A DNA stretch of 64,000 nucleotides from Balneolaceae bacterium (lineage in GTDB: Bacteria; Bacteroidota; Rhodothermia; Balneolales; Balneolaceae): contig CP051242.1 in assembly GCA_017795005.1 (NCBI GenBank), positions 2,380,976 to 2,444,975 on the forward strand, read 5' to 3'. Below the pieces are notes generated by a model. It saw only the letters and a program-made list of their open reading frames with translations, ran no database searches and was not told the DNA's origin. Shown here in pieces: positions 8,458-18,375 of this stretch; within the stretch, counting starts at the first letter, position 1; every line of letters begins with the position of its first letter. Position numbers and translations under genes: made by a program.

Positions 8458-9627
8458 TTAATCATTAACTAATTTTATTATTGAATTGAATATCCTCTCA
8501 CAATTCCTGCCATCGGCTCCCAGCATATGTTTTTCAAGATACTCCTCAGATTTTGCAATACAACTATCAGGTTCCTGAAGCCCAATATGGATTTGATCCA
8601 TCATTTCATCAAAATTCATTGCTAAAAAACCTCCATTATCTTGTGGTGGGTACTTCCAAATAAATTTTACTGATTCAACTTTCTTCTTTCGTATTCCCAG
8701 TATGGTCTTGTTTCTCCACATAAAAGACTCATCTTCATTTTTTACGGGATAAATATGAACGGTTGGTCTTTTTGTAGCATAAAATAAATTCGCAATACTA
8801 CTAAAGTTAGTAACCAAAAGATCAGATACTTGCAGGTCGAGAAAATTATCGGGATTAATATCCTTAAATTTCAACATCACGTTAGGATATCTCACTTCAA
8901 GATTCTGCAAAAACTCAATGTAATGATGATCAAAACGAAAAGAATCATGGAGCCTAAGAATGACATTAATTCTTTTTTCATTTAAATCTTCAAGCAATTT
9001 ATTGAATAATGTATCGTCATCACCCCAATGAGAAAACACTTCGCCATAGTGCCATGTTGGAGCAATTAGTACCGTTTTCTTATTCACAATATCAAAAGGA
9101 TAAAACGGCTGAAGCGATTCTTTTGATACTTTCTGCCTTAAATAATCATGACTGGCTGAACCAAGGGTCAGACAATTTTCAGGATGAAAACCACTGATTT
9201 TAGTACGGTGTCTATAATCTAAAGCCCCGAAACATTGCCACTTAATGTCAGGGTTTGGAGTTTTCATATCCCCCCAACTTAAGCGGATATTTCTATGTAT
9301 CCATTTAAATTCTTCTTCATCATTAGGACCTTTCCACCCATATCCATGCCATAAAACCATTGCTTTTGGGCTTAATGCTCTTAATGGAATATTATTATCC
9401 ATTATTGTTATATCAGGGTCGAATCCGTTTATTCCTTTTACAATATTCAGTTTATTCGATTCGAATAGTTCAACCTCAAGATCCCAGAGTTTAAAAATCC
9501 CCTCTTCCTTAAACTTATCAACATCTTTCATCAATACTTTTACTTCTACCTCCTTCTGCTCAGAAAGGTAGCGCGTTAAACTCAGTAAATCGGCTCCAAA
9601 GGTAGTTGCGTAGATAAGAACTTTCAT
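8458..9627 (-). CDS. CDP-glycerol glycerophosphotransferase-like (TagB/TagF-type) protein
   Basis: A 389-residue GT-B-type protein. Recognisable elements are HGYGWKG near residue 94, IAPTWHYGE near 189, and LLVTNFSSIANLFYATKRP near 270-288. The last corresponds to the 'D.LVTDYSS...DF....P' block of the TagB/TagF/SpsB family, which transfers glycerol- or ribitol-phosphate, or related groups, to glycans. The canonical DYSS is NFSS here. No transmembrane segment is seen, so a peripheral inner-membrane location is likely. It sits next to a flippase and a glycosyltransferase, in keeping with surface glycan synthesis. Donor and acceptor are unknown. Confidence 0.75.
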   Translation of the reverse strand: MKVLIYATTFGADLLSLTRYLSEQKEVEVKVLMKDVDKFKEEGIFKLWDLEVELFESNKLNIVKGINGFDPDITIMDNNIPLRALSPKAMVLWHGYGWKGPNDEEEFKWIHRNIRLSWGDMKTPNPDIKWQCFGALDYRHRTKISGFHPENCLTLGSASHDYLRQKVSKESLQPFYPFDIVNKKTVLIAPTWHYGEVFSHWGDDDTLFNKLLEDLNEKRINVILRLHDSFRFDHHYIEFLQNLEVRYPNVMLKFKDINPDNFLDLQVSDLLVTNFSSIANLFYATKRPTVHIYPVKNEDESFMWRNKTILGIRKKKVESVKFIWKYPPQDNGGFLAMNFDEMMDQIHIGLQEPDSCIAKSEEYLEKHMLGADGRNCERIFNSIIKLVND

Positions 9628-9699
9628 ATTATAAAAAGAAAGATAACCCCATTTAATTCAATAGTAGTATAGTTGTTAAGCAAAAAAGCATCAACAAGA

Positions 9700-10836
9700 T
9701 CAATTCATATTAATCTCTATAAATTTAAGGATTTTTTCTGCTCTTTTTTCCCAAGTAATTAATCTCATTTCCTCTTTTGCTTTCTCAGCAATTCTAAACC
9801 TTAAATCTTCATTTTTGATAAGCTTTTTAAGTCCTTTTTTCTCCTCCTCGAAATTGTCCGGAGACACTAAGTATGCATTTTCATTATGGGTTAATACCTC
9901 TCTTATATCCTGCATATCCGGAGCTAAAATTGAAGTCCCTGAAGCCTTATAAATAAATGTTTTAAGAGGTAATACCGTATTTCCGTGTACGTCTCTTGCT
10001 TGAGTACTAGTTGGGATATATAAAACATCTGAAGCTCTAAGGATTTGGAATACTTCTTTCTTATTCTTCCATCCAAGTATAGAAATATTGGGATATTTTG
10101 CAGCTTTCTTCTCTATTTCACCTTCTTTCTCCGAACCTACTATTAAAAATGTAATTTTTGGGAATTCTTCAGCAAGATGAAACAACCTATCTACTCCTTT
10201 TGCTTTATTTACCCTTCCCGTATAAGTAACTAAAAATGAAGTAAGCGGAATATTATATTTCTCTCTTATATGTTTAGGATCGGAAGTCGAGTCATATGAT
10301 TCAAAATCAAATGCATTATGAGCCAATAATAACTCTGAATTTTTAAATCCAACTTCTGAAAAGCTATTCCCTGCAAATTTAGAGTGGAGCACTACTCCCA
10401 AAAATTTCTCACTCTTTGCCATTCTTTTAAAAAACCAATTAGAAATAATATTTCTGGAAGGCCAGGGCCGATAAGATTCAAAAACAATGGGAACCTTAGT
10501 AAAAAAAAGAATAGCTATTACGATGGGTATATTCCTAGTGTAAGCTATATCAATACTTCTTTTTCTGATTTTAAAAGCGGCACGAATTGCAAAAGATATT
10601 TTTTCTATTCCCCTAATACTTGGGAAAAAATGCTTAACAAAATCTAGAGAAAATGTACACTTTTTGTGATAAAACTCTTCAAGTTCTTTTATTTCTGGAA
10701 GTTTTTTAAAGAAATAACCAGCGGATAATAACGTTACCTCTGCTTTCTTTCCTAATGCTGAAAGTGATGAAACAATCTGTTCAGAATCTGCTGAAGTTCG
10801 TGGAAAAAACTGATCTGAAATAAAAATGATCTTCAT
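9700..10836 (-). CDS. family 4 glycosyltransferase
   Basis: A 378-residue GT-B protein. The N-terminal fold begins MKIIFISDQFFPRTSADSEQ. The C-terminal fold contains TYTGRVNKAKGVDRL near 205-219, the ASDVLYIPT segment and a GNTVLPLKTFIYKASGTSIL block that supplies the donor-nucleotide contacts. This is typical of retaining GT4 enzymes that extend lipopolysaccharide or capsule glycans from nucleotide sugars. The usual E-x7-E motif is degenerate (here LPLKTFIYKASG). It lies 72 bases upstream of the TagB-like gene on the same strand and may be cotranscribed with it. Sugar specificity cannot be told. Confidence 0.85.
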   Translation of the reverse strand: MKIIFISDQFFPRTSADSEQIVSSLSALGKKAEVTLLSAGYFFKKLPEIKELEEFYHKKCTFSLDFVKHFFPSIRGIEKISFAIRAAFKIRKRSIDIAYTRNIPIVIAILFFTKVPIVFESYRPWPSRNIISNWFFKRMAKSEKFLGVVLHSKFAGNSFSEVGFKNSELLLAHNAFDFESYDSTSDPKHIREKYNIPLTSFLVTYTGRVNKAKGVDRLFHLAEEFPKITFLIVGSEKEGEIEKKAAKYPNISILGWKNKKEVFQILRASDVLYIPTSTQARDVHGNTVLPLKTFIYKASGTSILAPDMQDIREVLTHNENAYLVSPDNFEEEKKGLKKLIKNEDLRFRIAEKAKEEMRLITWEKRAEKILKFIEINMN

Positions 10837-10876
10837 TTAAATAAAATAAGAATTAAATGAAGATACATATAAACAA

Positions 10877-11473
10877 TTATTCAGCTTTTGCTGCTCTCTT
10901 TCTTAGACTTTCCATTAATACATCAAATCCCCTTCTTTCAATAATTCGTTGAAACTGATTTTTATATGATTCAGCAGTCCATAAATCATCAACACTCATA
11001 TCAGTAATTACCCATTCATTACCTTCCAACTCCATCTTATAATCGACAGGAGTTCGAACATCATCCAGCTCTGCCATAGTTTTAACCATTGCATTCCCTT
11101 CAGATACTTCAATTGAAGAGTAAGTGATTTTAGCTCTGTAAATATCTAGAGTATTTAAAGAGTGATCACGAATTATAGTTGTAAATAGATCTATAAACTC
11201 AGACCTATTTTCTTCTGTGATTTCATTATAAGTATCATCTAAAGCAATTTTAGCCATTTCTTCGAAGTCTATGACTCCGTTAATGATCTCTTTTAATTCG
11301 TCTCTTTGAGCATCTGTGTACTCCTGACCTTCAGGCCCTAGTAACTCTTTGATCTCCTGATCTCTGTCAACAAGCATTTGTTTGATATACTCTTCACTAT
11401 TCTGTGCCTGGGAACTTAAAGCTGTTCCAAGTGCAACTAATAGTGAAAGCATCGCTATTCGAAAAGTTCTCAT
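10877..11473 (-). CDS. mlaC: MlaC-family phospholipid-binding periplasmic protein
   Basis: A 198-residue protein with a signal peptide ending near SSQAQ (residue 24). The MlaC/Ttg2D fold is indicated by the early helix FEEMAKIALDDTYNEIT, where the family has a conserved 'R..LG..W...' region, the FIDLFTTIIRDHSLNTLDIY helix, and the strand pair YKMELEGNEWVITDMSVD. MlaC carries phospholipids between the outer-membrane MlaA and the inner-membrane MlaFEDB ABC transporter. No mlaF, mlaE or mlaD is in the window. The gene follows a TolC-type gene by 10 bases, so the two are probably cotranscribed. Confidence 0.85.
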   Translation of the reverse strand: MRTFRIAMLSLLVALGTALSSQAQNSEEYIKQMLVDRDQEIKELLGPEGQEYTDAQRDELKEIINGVIDFEEMAKIALDDTYNEITEENRSEFIDLFTTIIRDHSLNTLDIYRAKITYSSIEVSEGNAMVKTMAELDDVRTPVDYKMELEGNEWVITDMSVDDLWTAESYKNQFQRIIERRGFDVLMESLRKRAAKAE

Positions 11474-11483
11474 AAATCCCTTT

Positions 11484-12863
11484 TTAATTTTCAGTCTGTA
11501 TAGTTAACGGAATTCCAGCCGTTTTATTAAGCTTAGCCATTGCAGAATTAAACTCGAAAATATGCTGCTTCTCAGTTAACCTTAATTCAAGTTCCTGTTT
11601 TACTGCATCAACTAAATCCTTCGACTCTCCAAACCCTAAATCATAGTCTAATTGTTCCATTCGAAGCCATTCCTTAGCAATAAGTAAAGCTTCATCTGTA
11701 CTTTCTACTTTTACTTCGGCAATTGCGGCATTCTTATAAGCTTCATTTACTTCCAGAATAATTCCATCCTGTGCTGCTTCTTTAAGATAATCTAATCGAT
11801 CAACTTCCAGTCTACTGCGCTTAAGAGAGGTATTTGCTTGAAAGAAATTTAGATTTTGGCGAATTGTAAGGCCAACAGCCGTATTAAAAGTATTACCGGG
11901 AGAAACAATAAAAGGATTCGGTTGTCGAGGCCTAACAGGTGTACTAGCAAAAGTAGTAGTAAATCCAAGATATAATCCTGGTAAATTTCTTGACTTTAAT
12001 GATCCAATATAGGCTAACATCGCATTTTTGCCCAATTCAAGTCCTTCAATTTCAGGGCGATTCGAAGTAGCACTATTTTGATAATAACTTATATCTTGTA
12101 ATCCAGTTTCATCTGGATCTAAAAATCGCACAGATGGTTCATAAATTGTACCCTCATTGTTTCTTAATGCATACTTCCAGGTTTCTCTAACAAACAGAAG
12201 ACTTTGAGTTACTTCCTCCCTCTGGATTCCAAATTGAGCTTTAAAAACTCTGAATTTAAAAACATCAGATTCATCCACTTGGGTTGGATCATCTTCCAAT
12301 TGCTTATTCAAAGCATTTTCAATTTGACCTACTTTATCTTCTGCGTCACTTAAAAGACGTTCAATTTCTAAGGCAAAAACATAGCTGTAATAAAGTTCAT
12401 ATAAACGTAATTCAAGTTCTGCCTGCGTTGCATCATATTCTTTTTGAGTTGCTTTTATAGCAATATCAGCAGCATTAATTGCTTTATCAACGGCTCCCCA
12501 AGTAAATAAAGGTTGAACCCCTTGAATCCTTAATCGGGTAAATAAGCCGGGATTATCCCAGTCATTTCTCGCATTAGGATCAAGGTAAATTTCTTCTTCT
12601 GGTACACCGTCTGATGCAATAACTCCCGGAACAACTGCATGCTCTGATCTGAAATTCAAGGAAGGAAGGAAGCGCTGATCTTTAGCCATTTGCTTTCTAT
12701 TTTCAGCAAGCTCAATTTTGGTATCAGCCATTTTCATTTGGCCGGAATTTTCAAGAGCTATGTTTAGGAATTCCTGAAAAGAAATTCGTAGTGTATCCTG
12801 AGCTTTCAGTGAAGTAAACCCAAAAATAAGAACAAAAAATAAAGTAAGAGTACGTGTAGTCAT
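11484..12863 (-). CDS. TolC-family outer-membrane efflux protein
   Basis: A 459-residue outer-membrane efflux protein. There is a signal peptide (cleavage near LKAQ, residue 21) and two alpha-helical hairpin repeats. The opening FQEFLNIALENSGQMKMADTK near 29-49 is the typical OEP start, and the second half carries the matching VGLTIRQNLNFFQAN strand and LEVDRLDYLKEAAQDGI helix. TolC trimers form a periplasmic tunnel and outer-membrane pore. No inner-membrane pump or adaptor is adjacent. The only partner is mlaC directly downstream, a pairing that suggests lipid rather than drug traffic. Confidence 0.9.
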   Translation of the reverse strand: MTTRTLTLFFVLIFGFTSLKAQDTLRISFQEFLNIALENSGQMKMADTKIELAENRKQMAKDQRFLPSLNFRSEHAVVPGVIASDGVPEEEIYLDPNARNDWDNPGLFTRLRIQGVQPLFTWGAVDKAINAADIAIKATQKEYDATQAELELRLYELYYSYVFALEIERLLSDAEDKVGQIENALNKQLEDDPTQVDESDVFKFRVFKAQFGIQREEVTQSLLFVRETWKYALRNNEGTIYEPSVRFLDPDETGLQDISYYQNSATSNRPEIEGLELGKNAMLAYIGSLKSRNLPGLYLGFTTTFASTPVRPRQPNPFIVSPGNTFNTAVGLTIRQNLNFFQANTSLKRSRLEVDRLDYLKEAAQDGIILEVNEAYKNAAIAEVKVESTDEALLIAKEWLRMEQLDYDLGFGESKDLVDAVKQELELRLTEKQHIFEFNSAMAKLNKTAGIPLTIQTEN

Positions 12864-12911
12864 AAGTTATTGTTTGCGCTACAACGCTTCATTTAATTAT
12901 TTATTTAAAAC

Positions 12912-12939
12912 AAAAATAGCCCCATCTGGGGCTATTTTT
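12912..12939 (-). terminator. intrinsic terminator of the tRNA-Ser transcript
   Basis: A perfect 12-base-pair stem (12912-12923 with 12928-12939) and a 4-base loop. The GC core is GCCCC/GGGGC and the flanks are A5 and T5 runs. Because both flanks are A/T runs it can work in both directions. It lies 4 bases past the 3' end of the leftward tRNA and before the tolC start. Confidence 0.88.
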
Positions 12940-12943
12940 ATTG

Positions 12944-13028
12944 CGGAGAGTGAGGGATTCGAACCCCCGGAGACTTGCGCCTCAACGGTTTTCAAGACCG
13001 CCGCATTCGACCACTCTGCCAACTCTCC
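12944..13028 (-). tRNA. tRNA-Ser(UGA)
   Basis: The reverse strand folds as an 85-base class II tRNA. The acceptor stem is GGAGAGT paired with ACTCTCC, with discriminator G. The anticodon stem is GCGGT/ACCGT and the loop CTTGAAA has anticodon TGA (complement of plus 12992-12994). There is a long variable arm (TTGAGGCGCAAGTCTC region) and a T arm with GGTTCGAATCC. CCA is not encoded. It sits 5 bases beyond the stop of atpG and may be partly cotranscribed with the atp operon. Confidence 0.96.
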
Positions 13029-13033
13029 TAAAA

Positions 13034-13930
13034 TTAGTTTCCACCAAGTGCCTGAGCACCAGATACAATTTCAGAAATTTCAGTCGTAATTGCACTTTGT
13101 CGGGCCTGGTTATATTTGAGTTTCAACTCTCGTTCCAGATCCTTTGCATTTTCGGTCGCACTATCCATAGCCGACATTCTTGCACCTTGTTCCGAAGCAT
13201 TTGATTCAAGTACTGCTTTCCACAACTGTATGTTTAGATGTAGTGGAAGTAATTTTTCCAAAATCGCTTCTGAATCAGGCTCGAAAATATAATCAATTGC
13301 TTCTTTAGAAGCATCACCTGCTTCTGTAGAAATTTGAGAAGGATCAATTGGAAGTACTTTATCAACCTTTCTGTTTTGTGCTATAACAGATTTGAATTCG
13401 TTAAAAGCTAAATAGACTTCATCAAATTCACCATTCATAAACTGTTGAGTTGCTTTACTCATAATAGCAGAAGTAGCATCATACTCCAGATTATCAAAGA
13501 AACCCGGATGTGACTCAATGACTTTATACTTTCGCTTTTTGAAATAAGCACCTGCTTTCTTTCCTACAGTTACAAGAGATAATGTACCTGCATTACGATA
13601 TTCAGCAAGCTTAGACTCTATTGTTTTTTCAACTTCTTTAAAAAGATTATTGTTGAATCCACCACAAAGACCTCTGTCGGAACCTACAACAATCAATAGA
13701 ACTGTTTTAACTTCTTCAGGACTTCTCATGATTGGATTCGAAGTTGAAGAACTGTTTCCAACCAAGCGACCCACAACGTCCTGTATCTTAGAGGCATAAG
13801 GACGGGTTTTTACCATTCTTTCCTGTGCCTTTCTAAGCTTTGCAGCAGCAACCATTTTCATAGCTTTTGTAATCTGCTGAGTATTATTTACAGTACTTAT
13901 TCTGTTCCGTATGTCGCGTAAGTTCGGCAT
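13034..13930 (-). CDS. atpG: ATP synthase F1 gamma subunit
   Basis: A 298-residue subunit forming the rotating central shaft of F1. The N-terminal helix begins MPNLRDIRNRISTVNNTQQI followed by TKAMKMVAAAKLRKAQ. GSDRGLCGGFN lies near residues 84-94. The C-terminal helix contains NEASEQGARMSAMDSATENA-type sequence (residue 242 onward) and RQSAITTEISEIVSGA. All are hallmark regions. Last gene of the leftward atp run, 3 bases after atpA, and directly before tRNA-Ser. Confidence 0.97.
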   Translation of the reverse strand: MPNLRDIRNRISTVNNTQQITKAMKMVAAAKLRKAQERMVKTRPYASKIQDVVGRLVGNSSSTSNPIMRSPEEVKTVLLIVVGSDRGLCGGFNNNLFKEVEKTIESKLAEYRNAGTLSLVTVGKKAGAYFKKRKYKVIESHPGFFDNLEYDATSAIMSKATQQFMNGEFDEVYLAFNEFKSVIAQNRKVDKVLPIDPSQISTEAGDASKEAIDYIFEPDSEAILEKLLPLHLNIQLWKAVLESNASEQGARMSAMDSATENAKDLERELKLKYNQARQSAITTEISEIVSGAQALGGN

Positions 13931-13933
13931 TAA

Positions 13934-15550
13934 TTAAGCTTCTTTTACTGCTAAAAGTTGGTCGATTACAGTATTTGCTGTAGAAACTATTTCTGCACCA
14001 AATTCATCACTTAATACACCACTAGATGCTAAAGCTTCCATCTCTTTATTGTATTTAGTTAATACAGTTTCAAGAAATTGGGTCTGGAATTCGCTAATCG
14101 CAGATACCGGAAGTTTATCCAGAAGTCCTTCAGCATTAACTTTGAGAAGTACAATTTCGCGCTCTACAGGAAGTGGTTGGTAAACATCCTGCTTCAATAA
14201 TTCTGCAGTACGCTCCCCTCTTCTAAGCTGTGCTTGAGTTGCTGGATCAAGATCAGAACCAAACTTAGCAAAAGCTTCAAGTTCACGATACTGAGCTAAA
14301 TCAAGTTTAAGTGTACCGGACAATTTCTTCATGGACTTAACCTGAGCAGAACCACCTACTCGGGATACCGAAATACCAACATCAATGGCAGGACGGATAC
14401 CTGAGTTAAACAAATCGGTATCGAGGAAAATCTGTCCGTCTGTAATCGAAATTACGTTAGTTGGGATGTATGCAGATACATCACCAGCTTGGGTTTCAAT
14501 TACAGGTAGAGCTGTTAATGACCCTCCACCCTTAACTTTTGGTTTAAGTGTATCAGGAATATTGTTCATTGCCTGTGCTACACCATCATCATCAATAATC
14601 TTTGCAGCTCTTTCTAACAAACGGCTATGCAAGTAAAATACATCACCAGGATATGCTTCACGACCAGGAGGTCGTTTTAACAATAATGAAAGCTCTCTGT
14701 ATGCAACTGCTTGCTTAGATAAATCATCATAAATAACCAAAGCGTGTCGCCCTGTATCACGGAAGTACTCTCCTACTGTAGCTCCTGCAAATGGAGCAAT
14801 GTATTGTAATGGCGCTGCAGAACTTGCCGGAGCACTGATAATCACAGAGTATTCCATAGCACCGTTTTCTTCCAGTACTTTCTTAATACCTGCAACAGTA
14901 GAAGCTTTTTGACCTACAGCAACATAAATACAGAAAACCGGCTTTTCAGAATCCTGAGTTGCCTTCTGGTTCAAAATAGTATCAACTGCTACAGAAGTCT
15001 TTCCAGTTTGTCGGTCACCAATAATTAGCTCACGCTGACCACGACCTATTGGAATCAATGAGTCAATTGCCTTAATACCAGTTTGAAGGGGCTCAGCAAC
15101 AGGCTCACGATAGATCACACCGGGAGCTTTTCTTTCGAGTGGTAAAGTGAAAGTTTCACCTGAAATTGGACCTTTACCATCAATTGGATTACCAAGGGGA
15201 TCGATAACACGACCGAGAACACCGTCTCCTACGTTGATTGATGCAATATCTTTGGTTCTTTTTACCACGTCGCCTTCTTCTACAGCGCTGGATGATCCAA
15301 AGAGAACAATCCCTACGTTATCTTCTTCAAGGTTAAGTACCATTCCGGTTGCTGCATTTCCGTTTTCATCTTTAGAATCCGGTAATGTTACCAGCTCACC
15401 TGCTTCTACTTGTGAAAGGCCATAAACACGTGCAATACCGTCACCTACTTCAAGTACGGTACCAACATCATATACATCGGCTTCGTTATCGAAACCGGAA
15501 AGTTGTTTTCTTAATATGGCTGAAACTTCGTCGGGTCTGACTTGGCTCAT
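13934..15550 (-). CDS. atpA: ATP synthase F1 alpha subunit
   Basis: A 538-residue subunit carrying the non-catalytic nucleotide sites. The Walker A loop is [13 protein letters not shown] near 170-182. [20 protein letters not shown] is the Walker B and DELSEED-equivalent region. [18 protein letters not shown] and the signature [17 protein letters not shown] follow. Length is normal (about 500-540). It is the fifth of six structural atp genes here. The catalytic beta-subunit gene, which usually follows gamma, is not in the window. Confidence 0.98.
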   Translation of the reverse strand: MSQVRPDEVSAILRKQLSGFDNEADVYDVGTVLEVGDGIARVYGLSQVEAGELVTLPDSKDENGNAATGMVLNLEEDNVGIVLFGSSSAVEEGDVVKRTKDIASINVGDGVLGRVIDPLGNPIDGKGPISGETFTLPLERKAPGVIYREPVAEPLQTGIKAIDSLIPIGRGQRELIIGDRQTGKTSVAVDTILNQKATQDSEKPVFCIYVAVGQKASTVAGIKKVLEENGAMEYSVIISAPASSAAPLQYIAPFAGATVGEYFRDTGRHALVIYDDLSKQAVAYRELSLLLKRPPGREAYPGDVFYLHSRLLERAAKIIDDDGVAQAMNNIPDTLKPKVKGGGSLTALPVIETQAGDVSAYIPTNVISITDGQIFLDTDLFNSGIRPAIDVGISVSRVGGSAQVKSMKKLSGTLKLDLAQYRELEAFAKFGSDLDPATQAQLRRGERTAELLKQDVYQPLPVEREIVLLKVNAEGLLDKLPVSAISEFQTQFLETVLTKYNKEMEALASSGVLSDEFGAEIVSTANTVIDQLLAVKEA

Positions 15551-15575
15551 TGTAATAGTTATTTCTGAATCTGTT

Positions 15576-16130
15576 CTAATTCAATTCCACGCTGTTTGCG
15601 AGAAATGTTTGTTCTAGCTGCTCTAATTTGTGTTTTACGGATCCATCAATGACCGTATCCCGAATCTTAACTAAAAGACCTCCCTTAAGGTCCGAATCTT
15701 CTGTTAAGTTCATATCTACCTTCTTAGAAGTAGTTTTCTCCAACACTTTTTGCAGTTCTTTAACCTGTGCTTCTTCTAAAGCTTTGGCTGTACGTACTTC
15801 TACTTCAATAATACCAGCGTATTCATTGTATTGATGTACAAATGCTACTACGATTTCAGGAAGTAAATCTGCCCTTTCTTTGGATGAAACAAGTTTCACA
15901 AACTCATTACTAAGTTTATTTATATGTTTCTCAAAGATTGATCTTAACGCAGCTTCCTTATCATTCGGCTTAATAACAGGACTCTTCAAGAAAAGAAGTA
16001 AATCCTTAGAGTTATCAATCGTGTTTTTGATGAAGAGGATATCTTTTAACGTTTCTTCAACAGACTTTTGGTCTTTTGCTGTTTCAAGCAATGCTGAGGA
16101 ATATCGTCGTGCTGCTTTAGATACCAACAT
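15576..16130 (-). CDS. atpH: ATP synthase F1 delta subunit
   Basis: A 184-residue OSCP/delta protein that ties F1 to the peripheral stalk. The opening [19 protein letters not shown] is the family's N-terminal helix. The second domain has [20 protein letters not shown] and the C-terminal [19 protein letters not shown], matching the 'GG....GD.v.D.Sv' signature. It lies between atpF (11 bases upstream) and atpA (25 bases downstream). Confidence 0.96.
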   Translation of the reverse strand: MLVSKAARRYSSALLETAKDQKSVEETLKDILFIKNTIDNSKDLLLFLKSPVIKPNDKEAALRSIFEKHINKLSNEFVKLVSSKERADLLPEIVVAFVHQYNEYAGIIEVEVRTAKALEEAQVKELQKVLEKTTSKKVDMNLTEDSDLKGGLLVKIRDTVIDGSVKHKLEQLEQTFLANSVELN

Positions 16131-16141
16131 AGGTTAAATGA

Positions 16142-16657
16142 TTAATTTTTTGACAAATCGTCGATAAAATTATCAACTAATTTGCTATTCTTTTTTGTAT
16201 CAAGCTCTGAATCAAGAATAGTTGAAGCAGCTTTTATCGCTAGATGAGCTACTTCTTCGCGTAACTCGGTTAGCGCCTGCTTCTTTTCCTGTTCAATGGA
16301 AGCTCTTGCTTGCTCAACAATTTGAGAGGCGTCCTCTTTCGCTTTCGCAATAAGGTCTTCACGGAGCATATCTGCTTCTTCCTTTGCCTTTTTGCGGATT
16401 TGCTGAGCTTTTGCCTCTGCTTCACGAAGAGCCTTTTCATTATCCTTAGATACCTGCTCAGCTTTAGCTAATGCCTGCTCAGCTGACTCCAAAGAATCTT
16501 TAATTTTGGCTTCCCGCTCATTGAGCGATTTCATGATTGGAGGAACAGCATACTTCATCATTACCAACAGGAATACGATCATGGAAATCAAAATCCAGAT
16601 CGCAAAACCCGTGTTAAATGATAGAATACCACCTCCGCCTGCTAAAAGGAAAGTCAT
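16142..16657 (-). CDS. atpF: ATP synthase F0 b subunit
   Basis: A 171-residue peripheral-stalk protein. One N-terminal membrane helix lies near residues 14-36 (FAIWILISMIVFLLVMMKYA). It is followed by PIMKSLNEREAKIKDSLESA and a long, highly charged coiled coil rich in Ala, Lys, Glu and Gln to the C-terminus, as in all b subunits. It starts 13 bases after atpE. Confidence 0.96.
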   Translation of the reverse strand: MTFLLAGGGGILSFNTGFAIWILISMIVFLLVMMKYAVPPIMKSLNEREAKIKDSLESAEQALAKAEQVSKDNEKALREAEAKAQQIRKKAKEEADMLREDLIAKAKEDASQIVEQARASIEQEKKQALTELREEVAHLAIKAASTILDSELDTKKNSKLVDNFIDDLSKN

Positions 16658-16670
16658 GGATAATCCTTAA

Positions 16671-16898
<228 letters not shown>

Positions 16899-16934
16899 CT
16901 ATTTTATTTTTGTTAGGGTTATTAATGTAAAATT

Positions 16935-17999
16935 TTATGCTGCGTGTTCTGCATTGTAATGTTCTTCATCATGATGATGATCTTCTGCAGCCATTCCAAT
17001 GAATACTGCCGATAATAACGTGAATATATACGCCTGTAATAATGCAACAAATACTTTTAATGCATATAAAACTACCGTTAACACTACTGAGAATAAGCTT
17101 ACTCCATATCCGGCCACAGGACCAAATATATCAGCAAAAATGAAGATCAACCCAAGTATAGCGATGATCATAATCTTTCCTGATAACATATTTGCAAATA
17201 AACGAATTGCCAGTGCGAACGGCTTAGTAAAAATTCCTAAAATTTCTACCGGAGTTAAGATTGCCCGGACCCATGTAGGTACTCCAGGGAACCAAAAAAT
17301 GTGTCCCCAGTAATCTTTCGTACCACTGAATTGGGTAATGAAAAAAGTAATTACAGCCAATGTAGCTGTAACTGTTAAATCTGCTGTTGCTGTTGCCGCC
17401 CATGGCAACAGACCAAATAAGTTCATAAAAGCAATCCCCATAAATACAGTAAAGAAATATGGGACATATTTGTCTGCTTTATGATCATCAATGTTTGAAC
17501 GGGCTACATCATCTCTGATAAATACAAACAATACTTCGAAAATATTTTGAAATGCACCTTGCGGTTCTACTTCCCTACCAACGCCTTTTTTATAACGATT
17601 AGACATTGATACTGTAATCCAAACTGCTAAAATCATCCCGAGCCAAAAATAAATTAGATGAGATGTTATTGAGAAGTCGATTATAATGCTTCCTCCTTCA
17701 GGCGCGACCAGTGCGTAATCAACAACCTCGAAAGGAGTTTTTTCAGCAAATGACTTAGTACTCAGGGCAGCATTAAAATTAGTCTTCCCATTTGAATCAC
17801 TCCAGAGAATCAATCTTGGTAAATAAATTTTCCCACCATTGATAAAACCGGGTACTTTAACATAGTCGTGATCTGCAACTGTGCCCATAACATCGAGAAT
17901 AGGCTCATCGCCACTGGCTGCGTCTGCTGCAAAGATGTTGGGTGTGCTAACTGATAAAAGAATAATCGTAAGAAGTACGCGACGCAGGGTCTTGATCAT
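16935..17999 (-). CDS. atpB: ATP synthase F0 a subunit with N-terminal extension
   Basis: I start this at the ATG at 17999, whose first base is the last base of the preceding gene's TAA. A longer frame reaches 18065 but overlaps that gene. The 354-residue product opens with a signal-like helix (MIKTLRRVLLTIILLSVSTP) and an extra-membrane stretch of about 100 residues before the usual helices. This layout is known for Bacteroidota AtpB. The essential Arg lies in LAIRLFANMLSGK. The tail is His/Glu-rich (DHHHDEEHYNAEH). Confidence 0.95.
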   Translation of the reverse strand: MIKTLRRVLLTIILLSVSTPNIFAADAASGDEPILDVMGTVADHDYVKVPGFINGGKIYLPRLILWSDSNGKTNFNAALSTKSFAEKTPFEVVDYALVAPEGGSIIIDFSITSHLIYFWLGMILAVWITVSMSNRYKKGVGREVEPQGAFQNIFEVLFVFIRDDVARSNIDDHKADKYVPYFFTVFMGIAFMNLFGLLPWAATATADLTVTATLAVITFFITQFSGTKDYWGHIFWFPGVPTWVRAILTPVEILGIFTKPFALAIRLFANMLSGKIMIIAILGLIFIFADIFGPVAGYGVSLFSVVLTVVLYALKVFVALLQAYIFTLLSAVFIGMAAEDHHHDEEHYNAEHAA

Positions 18000-18370
18000 T
18001 AGTTTTTGCTGCTTTTCTTTTCTAAGATTTTGGTGAAGAAAATCATTTCCGTTATAGAATAACAAAGATAGGAAATTATGAAACTAACTGTAAAGTAGAT
18101 TTCATCAATTTTTGTTGTTCCAAGCAAAATTCCTAGCAAAAGAACTACAATAAAAAAGCGGCCTACCAACGATAGAAAAAAAACTTTGTTGAACTGATTC
18201 CATTCCTTATCCCAGAAAGCTTCTAGGATCCATGCACTTACGTGAATTGAAATTGCACTTAATCCAACACCAAGAACCAATCCAGCCCATTTTAGAATTG
18301 GTAAAACGAAAAATAGAATCGCTAAAATTAATAGCAAAAATAAATCCAGCTTGATCAGTTTTTTTAGCAA
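17999..18370 (-). CDS. AtpI-like four-helix membrane protein
   Basis: A 123-residue protein with four predicted membrane helices (near 9-30, 32-52, 65-83 and 91-112) and a lysine-rich tail. It sits exactly where atpI is found, between atpZ and atpB, and its stop overlaps the atpB start by one base. AtpI helps assemble the c-ring. The sequence match is weak and position is the main evidence. It is small, AT-rich and probably fast-evolving. Confidence 0.7.
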   Translation of the reverse strand: MLKKLIKLDLFLLLILAILFFVLPILKWAGLVLGVGLSAISIHVSAWILEAFWDKEWNQFNKVFFLSLVGRFFIVVLLLGILLGTTKIDEIYFTVSFIISYLCYSITEMIFFTKILEKKSSKN

Positions 18371-18375
18371 AACTG

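Noticed and set aside
12874-13204. Two plus-strand ORFs over the tRNA region
   Set aside because: They run antisense through tRNA-Ser and the end of atpG; both are chance frames.
18000-18065. Upstream extension of atpB
   Set aside because: It overlaps the AtpI-like gene; the ATG at 17999 overlaps that gene's stop and gives a normal signal-like N-terminus.
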